Source of the DNA: Burkholderiaceae bacterium | Lineage (GTDB): Bacteria > Pseudomonadota > Gammaproteobacteria > Burkholderiales > Burkholderiaceae_E | Direction of reading: 5' to 3' | DNA: 46,532 nt | Assembly: GCA_021463505.1 (NCBI GenBank) | Contig: JAJTYR010000026.1 | Location: 1-46,532, forward strand | Part shown: piece by piece, positions 35,307-44,310 of the stretch | Numbering within the stretch: the first letter of the stretch is position 1 | How the letters are laid out: each line of letters begins with the position of its first letter | Position numbers and translations under genes: made by a program | Notes under the pieces: model-generated | What the model was told of the DNA's origin: nothing | The model's database searches: none | What the model saw: only the letters and a program-made list of their open reading frames with translations

Positions 35307-36491
35307 ATGATGCGTTTTCCATCCGTGTTCCTCCGGGCACTTCTGGTCACCGTTGCGAGCGCCCTGATGGGTGCGCCAGCACTTGCGCAGTCGCCCCTGA
35401 AGATCGGCTTCGTCGCCGAGCTGTCGGGTCCGCAGGCCGCGCTCGGACAGGATCAGTACGACGGTTTCATGCTGTACCTGGAGCAGCACGGTGGGCGCCT
35501 GGGGAACCTGCCGGTTCAGGTCCTTCGGGAAGACACGCAGCTTCGGCCGGAAGTCGCCGTCCAGATCGTTCAGAGACTGATCGAACGCGACGGGGTCCCG
35601 ATCATCACGGGCGTGACTTTCTCCAACGTCATGATGGCGATTCACAAGCCTGTCACAGAGCGCAGAGTATTCCTGATCAGTTCGCTGGCCGGTCCTTCGC
35701 CGATCGCGGGCGCGCAATGCTCGCCGTACCAGTTCATTACCTCGTTCCAGCTCGACGTCGCTGCCGAGGCGCACGCGCACTACGCCAACGAGAAGGGCTT
35801 CAAGCGCATCTTTCTGTTGGCGCCCAACTACCAGGCCGGAAAGGATTTTCTGGCTGGCTTCAGAAGGGTGTTCAAGGGCGAGGTGGTCGACGAGGTCTAC
35901 ACGGCGATGAATGCCCCCGATTTCTCCGCCGAACTGACGCAGGTCGCTGCGGCCCGCCCGGACGCCGTCTTCGCTTTCTATCCGGGCGCGCTAGGCATCA
36001 ACTTCGTGCGTCAGTACAGCCAGATGGGTCTGCTCAAGACCACGCCTCTCCTTTCCCAGGGCGCGGTCGATGGCTCCACGCTGCCGGCGCTTGGCGACGC
36101 CGCGCTGGGCGCTCTCAATGGCGCACCCTGGGGGCCGGATCTGGAGAACGCGGCCAATCGGAACTTCGTGCAGGCGTTCGAGGAGAAGTACAAGCGTATC
36201 CCGACCTTGTTCGCCGCCCAGAGCTATGACGCGGCACAGTTGCTGGACTCCGCGCTGCGTCGCGTCAAGGGCAATGTGGAGGACAAGGAAGCCCTGCGCC
36301 TGGCGCTCAAGGCGGCGGACTTCCCATCGGTGCGCGGCAATTTCCGCTTTGGCAACAACCAGTTCCCGATTCAGGACTACTTCATTCAGCAGGTGGAGAA
36401 GGATGCCAGAGGTCGCGTCACCCTCAGGACGGTGGCAACGCCGCTGAAGAATCACGCGGATTCGTACGCGGCACGCTGCCCCATGAAGTGA
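35307..36491 (+). CDS. ABC importer substrate-binding protein (branched-chain amino acid/aromatic acid type)
   Basis: A 394-aa periplasmic binding protein with a signal peptide ending at ...GAPALAQ and mature start SPLKIGFVAELSGPQAALGQ, typical of the LivK/Peripla_BP_6 family, which includes aromatic-acid receptors. It is followed by two permeases and two ATPases with overlaps or short gaps. Because the importer is flanked by aromatic catabolic genes and shares their operator motif, the ligand is probably the aromatic substrate of this pathway. Confidence 0.92.
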   Translation: MMRFPSVFLRALLVTVASALMGAPALAQSPLKIGFVAELSGPQAALGQDQYDGFMLYLEQHGGRLGNLPVQVLREDTQLRPEVAVQIVQRLIERDGVPIITGVTFSNVMMAIHKPVTERRVFLISSLAGPSPIAGAQCSPYQFITSFQLDVAAEAHAHYANEKGFKRIFLLAPNYQAGKDFLAGFRRVFKGEVVDEVYTAMNAPDFSAELTQVAAARPDAVFAFYPGALGINFVRQYSQMGLLKTTPLLSQGAVDGSTLPALGDAALGALNGAPWGPDLENAANRNFVQAFEEKYKRIPTLFAAQSYDAAQLLDSALRRVKGNVEDKEALRLALKAADFPSVRGNFRFGNNQFPIQDYFIQQVEKDARGRVTLRTVATPLKNHADSYAARCPMK

Positions 36492-36522
36492 ACCGCAACG
36501 CGGCCACCAGGGACGCCGGACC

Positions 36523-37443
36523 ATGACCCTTTCGGTCTTCCTTGTCCAACTGCTCAACGGCGTGCAGTTCGGTGTCCTGCTGTTCCTGCTGTCCGCGGGC
36601 TTGACTCTTGTGCTCGGCATCATGGGATTCGTCAACCTGATGCATGGATCGCTGTTCATGCTGGGGGCGTACTTCTCGGTGACCCTGTACGGCCTGTCCG
36701 GCTCGTTCATGCTGGCCGGCGCGGGCGCAGTTCTCGCGACGGCTTCGGCGGGATTGCTGCTGGAACGTCTGGTACTGCGCAAGCTCTATGCGCGCAGCCA
36801 CCTCGATCAGGTGCTCGCGACTTTTGGTCTGATCCTGATATCCAACGAGGTGGTGCGTGCAGTCTGGGGACCGGCAGCCCGGTCCATGGACGTGCCCGCA
36901 GCTCTGTCGCACACGGTGAGCCTGTTCGGATTGCCTTACCCGACCTACCGCTTTGCCGTCATTGGCGTGGGGCTGGCTATCGCGATCGGCATGTACGTGC
37001 TGATTCACCGGACCCGGTTGGGCATCTGGATTCGCGCTGCAGCGTCGAATGCGCCGATGTCCGGAGCCATGGGCATCAACGTCCAGCTGCTCAACATGGC
37101 GATGATCGGCCTGGGGGCCGCACTGGCTGCACTGGCGGGTCTGATGGCTGCGCCACTGTCCTCGGTGCAGGCGGGAATGGGCGAACCCATCCTGATCATG
37201 ACGCTGGTGGTCATCGTCACCGGCGGCATTGGCTCGGTCCGCGGTGCCTTTTACGGTGCGTTGATCGTCGGTGTCATCGAAACGCTGGGACGCACTCTGT
37301 TGCCGTTACTGCTGCGCGAACTGGTGGAGCGCTCGACCGCCCAGGCCATCGGCCCGGCCATTGCTTCGATGTTGATCTACCTCGTGATGGCTGCAGTGCT
37401 CGTCTACCGTCCGCAAGGCCTGTTTGCGGTGAAGCATGCCTGA
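36523..37443 (+). CDS. ABC importer permease, LivH type
   Basis: A 306-aa inner-membrane permease with about eight hydrophobic segments and the LivH signature GLTLVLGIMGFVNLMHGSLF near the N-terminus, plus VIVTGGIGSVRGAFYGALIV toward the C-terminus. It pairs with the LivM-type permease, whose ATG lies 8 bp inside its end. Confidence 0.93.
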   Translation: MTLSVFLVQLLNGVQFGVLLFLLSAGLTLVLGIMGFVNLMHGSLFMLGAYFSVTLYGLSGSFMLAGAGAVLATASAGLLLERLVLRKLYARSHLDQVLATFGLILISNEVVRAVWGPAARSMDVPAALSHTVSLFGLPYPTYRFAVIGVGLAIAIGMYVLIHRTRLGIWIRAAASNAPMSGAMGINVQLLNMAMIGLGAALAALAGLMAAPLSSVQAGMGEPILIMTLVVIVTGGIGSVRGAFYGALIVGVIETLGRTLLPLLLRELVERSTAQAIGPAIASMLIYLVMAAVLVYRPQGLFAVKHA

Positions 37444-38428
37444 CTTCGGGAAATATGGCCCACGTGAATGGGTCGGTCTGCTGATGCTGGCGCTCCTGGC
37501 CATTCTGGTCCCGGCAGCATATCTCTGGTCGGGGCAGGCCTACTACCTGATCCTGGCGACTCGCATCGTCATCTTCGCGCTGGCTGCCGTGGGCCTGAAC
37601 CTCGCGCTGGGCCTTGGCGGCATGGTCAGCCTGGGGCACGCGATGTATCTGGGTATCGGTGCCTACTCGGTGGGAATTCTGTCCGAGTTGGGGATTCCAC
37701 AGGGATACGTGCACCTCGCGGTCGCTGTCGGCGTGGGAGCGTTGGTGGCGTTTCCAGTGGGCATGGTCTGTCTGCGCACCAGCGGGATGGCATTCATCAT
37801 GATCACGCTGGCGTTTGCGCAGATGGCCTATTTCGTCGCTGTCGGTCTCAAACGCTTTGGAGGCGAAGACGGTCTGCCAGTGGCCGCGCGCAGTCAGGTA
37901 GCCGCACTGGATCTGTCCGACGGCCTGATGTTCTACCTGCTCGCGCTGGCAATTCTCGGATTGGTGCTCCTGGGGTTGCAGCGTTTGATCCACTCGCGTT
38001 TCGGCATGGCGCTGCAAGGATCGCGGATCAACGAGCGGCGCATGTCTGCGATGGGCTTTCCGGTACTCCGCTGCCGGTTGCTGGCCTACGTCCTTTCCGC
38101 CGAGATCTGCGTGGTCGCGGGCATCCTGCTCGCCAACTTCACGCGATTCGTTTCGCCGTCCTACATGCAGTGGTCGATGTCCGGGGAGTTGATCGTCATG
38201 GTGGTGCTGGGGGGAATGGGTACGCTCCTTGGGCCTGTTATCGGGGCAGCGAGCCTGGTGTCGCTCGAAGAGCTTCTGACCGGCCTCCATCTGGAATCGC
38301 TGCCGACATTGAGCCGTCTTCTCGGAGATCACTCCCTCGCACTCGTCGGCCTGTTCGTGATCCTGGTTACGCTCGAGCTGCATCGGGGTCTACTGGGGTC
38401 GCTGCGCTCGTCCGGAGATCCGTCGTGA
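37436..38428 (+). CDS. ABC importer permease, LivM type
   Basis: A 330-aa inner-membrane permease with NLALGLGGMVSLGHAMYLGI, a central hydrophobic core and VVLGGMGTLLGPVIGAASLV, all LivM features. It overlaps the livH-like gene by 8 bp and the ATPase gene by four (GTGA). Confidence 0.93.
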   Translation: MPDFGKYGPREWVGLLMLALLAILVPAAYLWSGQAYYLILATRIVIFALAAVGLNLALGLGGMVSLGHAMYLGIGAYSVGILSELGIPQGYVHLAVAVGVGALVAFPVGMVCLRTSGMAFIMITLAFAQMAYFVAVGLKRFGGEDGLPVAARSQVAALDLSDGLMFYLLALAILGLVLLGLQRLIHSRFGMALQGSRINERRMSAMGFPVLRCRLLAYVLSAEICVVAGILLANFTRFVSPSYMQWSMSGELIVMVVLGGMGTLLGPVIGAASLVSLEELLTGLHLESLPTLSRLLGDHSLALVGLFVILVTLELHRGLLGSLRSSGDPS

Positions 38429-39180
38429 GGGTTCTGCTGCGAGTCGAGCACCTGACCAGGCGTTTCCGCGGGCTGACTGCCACGGACGACGTCAGCATGG
38501 ACGTGATCGAGGGCGAGCTGCACGCTCTGATCGGTCCCAATGGCGCGGGCAAGACCACACTGATCAATCTGCTGTCGGGCGAGCTTCGGCCCGATGCGGG
38601 AACCATCGTCTTCGACGGATGCGATGTGACGCGCACCTCGATCCAGGAGCGGGCGCTGAAGGGACTTGCGCGTTCATTCCAGATCACGTCGGTGTTTCCG
38701 GAACTGACCGTGCGACAGAACGTCATGTTGGCCGTCCAGGCTGTCTCGGGACACACCTTCCGGTTCATTCGGGACGTGCGCACGGATTCCCGGTTGATTG
38801 CTCCGGCGGGTGAGGCGCTGCACGTGGTCGGGTTGGAGGAGAGCGCCGATCGTCTGGTCGCCGACCTCGCGCACGGCGCGAGACGCCAACTGGACATGGC
38901 CATGGTGCTGGCGTTGAGACCGCGGCTGATGCTGCTCGACGAACCGCTGGCAGGCATGAGCGGCGCCGAGGCCGAAAGCATGGTGGATCTGCTTGGCCGC
39001 CTCAAGTCCAGTTGCACCGTCGTGCTGGTGGAACACGACATGGATGCCGTGTTCTCGTTGGCGGACCGTCTGACGGTGCTGGCTGCAGGCCGCCCGGTCG
39101 CAACGGGCACGCCGGAGGAGATCCGCAACGACCCCGTGGTGCGCGATGCGTACCTGGGCGAGGAAGACATGTGCGCATGA
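38425..39180 (+). CDS. ABC importer ATPase, LivG type
   Basis: A 251-aa ATPase with Walker A GPNGAGKTT, the LivG segment LARSFQITSVFPELTVRQNV and Walker B LMLLDEPLAG. The signature region reads LAHGARRQLDMA rather than the usual LSxGxQ form, a departure also seen in some LivG proteins. The start is GTG overlapping the livM-like stop; its TGA overlaps the ATG of the next ATPase (ATGA). Confidence 0.92.
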   Translation: MRVLLRVEHLTRRFRGLTATDDVSMDVIEGELHALIGPNGAGKTTLINLLSGELRPDAGTIVFDGCDVTRTSIQERALKGLARSFQITSVFPELTVRQNVMLAVQAVSGHTFRFIRDVRTDSRLIAPAGEALHVVGLEESADRLVADLAHGARRQLDMAMVLALRPRLMLLDEPLAGMSGAEAESMVDLLGRLKSSCTVVLVEHDMDAVFSLADRLTVLAAGRPVATGTPEEIRNDPVVRDAYLGEEDMCA

Positions 39181-39890
39181 CCGACGTCCTGTTGCAGATC
39201 GACGGCCTGCACTCGGGCTATGGCCAGATACCCGTGCTGCACGATGTCTCGATCCAGATCCCGCGCGGGACGGTCACGACGCTGATCGGTCGCAATGGCA
39301 TGGGGAAGACGACGACCGTCAGGGCCATCATGGGACAGTTGCCTGCACATCGGGGGAGCCTGCGCTTTGTCGACAAGGACATCACCGGGATTCCCGACTG
39401 GCGCGTTGCCCGTTGCGGCATCGGTCTGGTTCCGGAGGGACGGGCCATTTTCCCGAACCTGAGCGTGCGGGAAAACCTGGTCTGCGGCGCCGCCAATCGT
39501 CATCGGTCGTCCAGCCCCTGGACTCTGGAACGCGTTTATGCGGTATTCCCGCGCCTGAAGGAACGGGAGACGAACCTCGGTACCAGTCTGTCGGGTGGTG
39601 AACAGCAGATGCTGGCGATCGGACGAGCGCTGTTGACCAATCCGCTGTTGCTCATCCTGGACGAGGCAACCGAGGGGCTGGCGCCCTTGATCCGCAGGGA
39701 AATCTGGAATTGCCTCGACGAACTCAAGCAGGCCGGGCAGTCCATGCTGGTCATCGACAAGAACCTGAAGGCCCTTTGCCAGATCGCCGACTATCACTAT
39801 GTGCTCGACAAGGGGCGCGTCGCCTGGCAAGGCAGTACCGATGCTCTGCGGGCCGATTGGGCCAAGGTGCAGACCCGCTTGGCCATCTGA
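39177..39890 (+). CDS. ABC importer ATPase, LivF type
   Basis: A 237-aa ATPase with Walker A GRNGMGKTT, signature LSGGEQQMLAIGRAL and Walker B LLILDEATEGLAP, all LivF-type. It completes a five-gene high-affinity importer. Its end is followed by a 52-bp gap holding an operator-like palindrome before the aldolase gene. Confidence 0.93.
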   Translation: MTDVLLQIDGLHSGYGQIPVLHDVSIQIPRGTVTTLIGRNGMGKTTTVRAIMGQLPAHRGSLRFVDKDITGIPDWRVARCGIGLVPEGRAIFPNLSVRENLVCGAANRHRSSSPWTLERVYAVFPRLKERETNLGTSLSGGEQQMLAIGRALLTNPLLLILDEATEGLAPLIRREIWNCLDELKQAGQSMLVIDKNLKALCQIADYHYVLDKGRVAWQGSTDALRADWAKVQTRLAI

Positions 39891-39913
39891 GCCCATTCAG
39901 CCATTTTTTTGAA

Positions 39914-39935
39914 TCCTATACATAGGACCCTAAGG
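39914..39935. promoter_or_regulatory. Operator-like sites before the hydratase-aldolase gene
   Basis: TCCTATACATAGGA (39914-39927) is a perfect palindrome (TCCTAT, AC, ATAGGA). Its right half continues into TAGGACCCTA (39923-39932), another copy of WAGGNNCCTW. CCTATACA recurs in the importer promoter at 35213. TATACA could act as a -10 box. The site ends only seven bases before the ATG, so binding would block transcription or initiation. Confidence 0.5.
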
Positions 39936-39942
39936 ACTCTGC

Positions 39943-40905
39943 ATGAACATCACTCGCGATGACTTCGTCGGTGTGGCCGGCATCGTGCCAACTCCGGCAA
40001 CACCGGATGCCGGGGAATGGCATACCACGCAGACCATTGCCTACGACGAGGCCGCAAGGATGATCGACCTCGTCATCGGAGCGGGCGTGGACATCGTGAT
40101 GACGACGGGCACATTCGGGGAGTGTGCAACGTTGACCTGGCCGGAGTTGCAGGGCTTCGTGGAATGCGTGGTTCAGGCCACGGCACGTCGCGCTCCGGTG
40201 TTTGCGGGTGTCACGACGCTCAATACACGCGACACCATCGAGCGTGCCCGCGTATTGCTGAAGTTGGGAGCCGATGGCGTCTTTGTCGGTCGTCCGATGT
40301 GGCTGGCGATGGATGACGCGGCCATCGTGCGCTACTACAGAGACCTTGCACAGGCACTGCCGCGCGTGCCTCTGGTGATCTACGACAACCACATCGCGTT
40401 CAAGGGCAAGATCTCGACGGCCGTGTATCGTGAATTGGCAAGGATTCCCGAGATCATCGCCACCAAACACATGGGTGGCTCCGCTCTGGAAGGCGACATG
40501 CTTGCAGTCGGGCACGCCATGCGCGTGCTTCCGCTCGCGCCCGAGTGGGGACCCGTCGCCGAGCGCCATCCGGAGTTGGCCCGTGCGTGCTGGTCAGGCG
40601 GAGTGGCTTGCGCCCCTGCGCCCATTGTCGCGGTCGCGCGGGCCATTGCGGCGCGCGACTGGTCGCGGGCACGGGAGATTACGGAAAAACTGAAATGGGC
40701 CGAGGCACCCATGTTTCCCAGCGGTGAACTGGGGCGCTTCATGGACTACAGCATCCAGATCGCACACATTCGTTTCAAGGCAGCGGGACTGATTGACCCC
40801 GGGCCGCCGCGACCGCCGTATCTGGATCTGCCCGCCCAATACGCGCTCGGCGCAGAAGAGTGTGGACGGCGATGGACGCAATTACAGCGCGAGTTCGCCG
40901 CCTGA
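39943..40905 (+). CDS. Hydratase-aldolase of the NahE/PhdJ type (DapA superfamily)
   Basis: A 320-aa TIM-barrel lyase of the dihydrodipicolinate synthase superfamily. It resembles trans-o-hydroxybenzylidenepyruvate and trans-2'-carboxybenzalpyruvate hydratase-aldolases: IVPTPATPDAGEWHTTQTI, TTGTFGECATLTWPE, VTTLNTRDTIERAR, Schiff-base lysine K175 (IIATKHMG) and Y147 (VIYDNH) at the family spacing. It should release pyruvate and an aromatic aldehyde, which the aldehyde dehydrogenase at 29105 could oxidise. Its own operator-like sites tie it to the importer and Rieske operon. Confidence 0.88.
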   Translation: MNITRDDFVGVAGIVPTPATPDAGEWHTTQTIAYDEAARMIDLVIGAGVDIVMTTGTFGECATLTWPELQGFVECVVQATARRAPVFAGVTTLNTRDTIERARVLLKLGADGVFVGRPMWLAMDDAAIVRYYRDLAQALPRVPLVIYDNHIAFKGKISTAVYRELARIPEIIATKHMGGSALEGDMLAVGHAMRVLPLAPEWGPVAERHPELARACWSGGVACAPAPIVAVARAIAARDWSRAREITEKLKWAEAPMFPSGELGRFMDYSIQIAHIRFKAAGLIDPGPPRPPYLDLPAQYALGAEECGRRWTQLQREFAA

Positions 40906-41017
40906 CCGGATCGGGCGACGCTGCAGAGCGGACAGCGGGCGTGCTGGTGACTACGGGCTCCAGAGCGCAGATGGGATAGCCGGATCGACGCCGGCAACGA
41001 AATGGAGGAGCGGATTC

Positions 41018-42940
41018 ATGCAGTTCTACCTGGACGGCCTGCGGGGGCGCGACCCGTACCTTGCCGAGGCGTCCGACTACGCCAGAGCGCACCCGCACGG
41101 CGACGCCGTACCCGCGGAGCTCGACGTGCTGATCGTGGGCTGCGGCCCCGCGGGCCTGACGCTGGCGGCACAACTCGCGGTGTTTGCCGACATCCGCACG
41201 GCGATCGTCGAGCAGAAGGACGCGCCGCTGCACCTGGGCCAGGCCGACGGCATTGCCTGCCGCACGATGGAGATGTTCCAGGCATTCGGCTTTGCCGACA
41301 AGGTGCAGAGGGAGGCCTGCTGGATCAACGAAGTCACGTTCTGGAAGCCCGACGAACAGCGGCCCACCGAGATCGTGCGCCACGGCCGCGTGCAGGACAC
41401 CGAAGACGGCCTGTCGGAATTTCCGCACGTGGTGCTGAACCAGGCGCGCGTGCACGACTTCTATCTGCAGCTGATGCGCGATTCGCCCAGCCGGCTCGAG
41501 CCGCACTATTCGCGCCGCTTGCTCGACGTGACGATCGATCCGTCGGCAACCGACTATCCGGTGACGGCGCGCATCGAGCGCATCGATGCGACGCACGCCG
41601 GGCAGGTGGAGACGGTTCGCGCACGCTACGTGGTGGGCTGCGACGGCGCCCGCAGCACGGTGCGCAAGTCGATCGGCCGCGAACTGGTGGGCGACGTGGC
41701 CAACCAGGCCTGGGGCGTGATGGACGTGCTGGCGGTGACGGACTTCCCGGACATCCGCCACAAGGCAGCGATCCAGTCCGCCAACGGCGGCAACCTGTTG
41801 CTGATTCCGCGCGAAGGCGGCTACCTGGTTCGCCTGTACGTGGAGATGGACAAACTGGGCGCCGACGAGCGCGTGGCCCAACGCAACATCACGCAGCAGC
41901 AGATCATCACCGCGGCCCGGCGCATCCTGCATCCGTACCGGCTGGACGTGAAGGAAGTTGCCTGGTGGTCGGTCTACGAGATCGGCCATCGCATCTGCGA
42001 GCGCTACGACGACGTGCCTGATGGCGCGGCGCCCGGGCGCCTGCCGCGGGTGTTCATCGCGGGCGATGCCTGTCACACGCACAGCCCCAAGGCGGGGCAG
42101 GGTATGAACTTCTCGATGCAGGACACCTTCAACCTGGGCTGGAAGCTCGCTGCCGTGCTGCGCGGCCAGTGCGCGCCGCAACTGCTGCACAGCTATTCGG
42201 CCGAACGTCAGTCGGTGGGGCACGCGCTGATCACCTTCGATCGCGAGTGGGCGAAGTTGATCAGCGACAAGCCGGCCGATGGACGCGCGGGCGGCGTGAA
42301 CCCGAAGGAGTTCCAGAAGTACTTCGAGCAGCACCTGCGGTTCACCGCGGGGATGGGCACGCGGTACCGGGCCTCGGTCATTCGTGGCGAAGCCACGCAC
42401 CAGGGGCTGGCCACGGGGTTCGAGCTGGGCACGCGCTTTCACTCCGCGCCCGTGGTGCGGCTCGCCGACGCCAGGCCCATGCACCTGGGCCACGTGCACC
42501 AGGCCGACGGCCGCTGGCGCCTGTACGCCTTTGCCGGCGTCAACGATCTCGCAGATCCGGACGGGGGTTTGCTCGCGCTGTGCCGGTTTCTGCAGGGCTC
42601 ACCCGATTCGCCGATCCGCCGGTTCACGCGTCCCGGCGAGGATGTCGATGCGGTCTTCGACCTGCGCGCCATCTTCCAGCAGCGCCACCGCGAGATCGCC
42701 ATCGGGACGCTGCCCGCCATCCTTCTGCCGCAAAAGGGCCGCTACGGCCTGCGCGACTACGAGAAGCTCTACACCGCCGACCACGAGCGCGGCCCGGACA
42801 TCTTCGAGATGCGCGGCGTGAATCGCGAGCAAGGTGCGCTGGTGGTCGTGCGGCCCGACCAGTACATCGGCCACGTGCTGCCGCTGAACGCGCACGGGGA
42901 ACTGACGACCTTCTTCGCGGGTTTCATGCTGCCGAACTGA
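41018..42940 (+). CDS. mobA: 3-hydroxybenzoate 4-monooxygenase (MobA-like FAD hydroxylase)
   Basis: A 640-aa class A flavoprotein monooxygenase of the phenol hydroxylase family. FAD motifs are VLIVGCGPAGLTLAAQLA, the DG motif YVVGCDGARSTVR and FIAGDACHTHSPKAGQGMN. The thioredoxin-like C-terminal domain typical of phenol hydroxylases follows. Sequence along its whole length, including the start MQFYLDGLRGRDP and QADGIACRTMEMFQAFGFAD, strongly resembles Comamonas testosteroni MobA. That enzyme converts 3-hydroxybenzoate to protocatechuate with NADPH and O2. ATGGAGGAG supplies the ribosome site. Confidence 0.9.
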   Translation: MQFYLDGLRGRDPYLAEASDYARAHPHGDAVPAELDVLIVGCGPAGLTLAAQLAVFADIRTAIVEQKDAPLHLGQADGIACRTMEMFQAFGFADKVQREACWINEVTFWKPDEQRPTEIVRHGRVQDTEDGLSEFPHVVLNQARVHDFYLQLMRDSPSRLEPHYSRRLLDVTIDPSATDYPVTARIERIDATHAGQVETVRARYVVGCDGARSTVRKSIGRELVGDVANQAWGVMDVLAVTDFPDIRHKAAIQSANGGNLLLIPREGGYLVRLYVEMDKLGADERVAQRNITQQQIITAARRILHPYRLDVKEVAWWSVYEIGHRICERYDDVPDGAAPGRLPRVFIAGDACHTHSPKAGQGMNFSMQDTFNLGWKLAAVLRGQCAPQLLHSYSAERQSVGHALITFDREWAKLISDKPADGRAGGVNPKEFQKYFEQHLRFTAGMGTRYRASVIRGEATHQGLATGFELGTRFHSAPVVRLADARPMHLGHVHQADGRWRLYAFAGVNDLADPDGGLLALCRFLQGSPDSPIRRFTRPGEDVDAVFDLRAIFQQRHREIAIGTLPAILLPQKGRYGLRDYEKLYTADHERGPDIFEMRGVNREQGALVVVRPDQYIGHVLPLNAHGELTTFFAGFMLPN

Positions 42941-42978
42941 GGCACGGGCCGATCAGGGGAACCCCGGGAAGGCGTGCC
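42941..42978. terminator. Nested hairpin between mobA and the convergent TRAP operon
   Basis: GGCACG (42941-42946) pairs with CGTGCC (42973-42978), and inside it GGGG (42956-42959) pairs with CCCC (42962-42965). It lies directly after the mobA stop in the gap between convergent genes. There is no T-tract, so termination is only plausible. Confidence 0.35.
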
Positions 42979-43005
42979 ACGGCGGCGACCCCGGGCAGGC
43001 CCCGC

Positions 43006-44310
43006 CTACCGATAGATCAGCGAGGGCAGCCAGGTGGTGAGCGGCGGCCAGTAGCTCGCCACCATCAGCGCCGCCACCGCTGCCGCCACGAAAGGCATGA
43101 TTGCACGGCCCACCTGGCCGAGTGACAGCCCGGCGATGCCGCAGCTCACGAACAGGCAGATGCCCACCGGCGGAGTGAGCATGCCGATGGCGAGGTTCAC
43201 CACCATCAGCACGCCGAAGTGCATCGGGTCGACGCCCATGTGCACGGTGAGCGGCGCGAGCACCGGCACGAGCAGGATCAGCGCGGCGGTGGTCTCCATC
43301 ACGCAGCCGATGATCAGTAGGCCCGCCATCACCAGCAGCAGCAGGCCCCAGGGCGGCAGCGCCATCGCGGCGATCGCGCTCTGCAGCATCGCGGGCGTCT
43401 GCTGCATGGCCACCAGCCAGGTGAACACTTTCGCCATCGCGATGATGAACAGGATGGTCGCCGCGATCACCTGCGACTCCACCAGCAGTGCGGGCATGTC
43501 GCGCCAGACGAGTTGCCGGTTGACCCACATCGCGACCAGCAGCGCATAGAAGACGGCCAGCGCCGCCGCCTCGGTCACCGTGACGATGCCGCTGAGGATG
43601 CCGCCCAGCACGATGACCGGCGCCCCGAGCGACCACAGGGCCTTCCTGAACGAGGCGTAGACGAAGCGCAGCGAGAACGGGCGGCGCGTGCCGTAGCCGT
43701 GGCGCAGCGCCTTCCAGATCGCCACGCCCATGAACGACAGCCCGAACAGCACGCCGACGAACAGGCCGCCGGCGAACAGTTCGGCGATCGAGACGTTGGT
43801 AAGGAAGCCGAAGATCACCATCGGGATCGACGGCGGGATGATCACGCCGATCGCGCCGCCCGCGGCCACCAGCGCCGCCGAAAAGGCTGGCGGGTAACCC
43901 TGGCGGATCATCGCCGGGATCGCCACTGCGCCGAGCGCCGCGGTGTCGGCCGCGGCCGACCCCGAAATGCCCGCGAAGAACATCGAGGCCACGATCACCG
44001 CGCAGGCGAGCCCGCCTGGCGCCCAGCCCACCAGCGAGTCGGAGAAGTCGATCAGCTGCTGCGAGATGCCGCCGCGCTCCATGATCGAGCCGGCCAGCAT
44101 GAAGAGGGGCACGGCGAGAAGGTCGAACGAGTCGACGCCCGCGAAGAGCAGCTGGATGATCGTCTGGCCCAGCCCCGCCGTATCGACTTCGGGCGGAAAG
44201 ACGCCTGGCGCGAGGATGAAGCCGATGGCCGGCAGGCCGATCGACAGCGCGATCGGCAGCCCCAGCGCGATCAGCAGGAACAACCCCCCGAACAGCAGCG
44301 CGACGATCAT
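43006..44310 (-). CDS. TRAP transporter large permease (DctM-like)
   Basis: A 434-aa membrane protein with about twelve hydrophobic segments and the DctM family features FDLLAVPLFMLAGSIMERGG, FFAGISGSAAADTAALGAVA, IGVIIPPSIPMVIFGFLT and IGMLTPPVGICLFV. It forms the transport channel of a tripartite ATP-independent periplasmic transporter. The ATG overlaps the small-permease stop by four bases. Confidence 0.94.
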   Translation of the reverse strand: MIVALLFGGLFLLIALGLPIALSIGLPAIGFILAPGVFPPEVDTAGLGQTIIQLLFAGVDSFDLLAVPLFMLAGSIMERGGISQQLIDFSDSLVGWAPGGLACAVIVASMFFAGISGSAAADTAALGAVAIPAMIRQGYPPAFSAALVAAGGAIGVIIPPSIPMVIFGFLTNVSIAELFAGGLFVGVLFGLSFMGVAIWKALRHGYGTRRPFSLRFVYASFRKALWSLGAPVIVLGGILSGIVTVTEAAALAVFYALLVAMWVNRQLVWRDMPALLVESQVIAATILFIIAMAKVFTWLVAMQQTPAMLQSAIAAMALPPWGLLLLVMAGLLIIGCVMETTAALILLVPVLAPLTVHMGVDPMHFGVLMVVNLAIGMLTPPVGICLFVSCGIAGLSLGQVGRAIMPFVAAAVAALMVASYWPPLTTWLPSLIYR

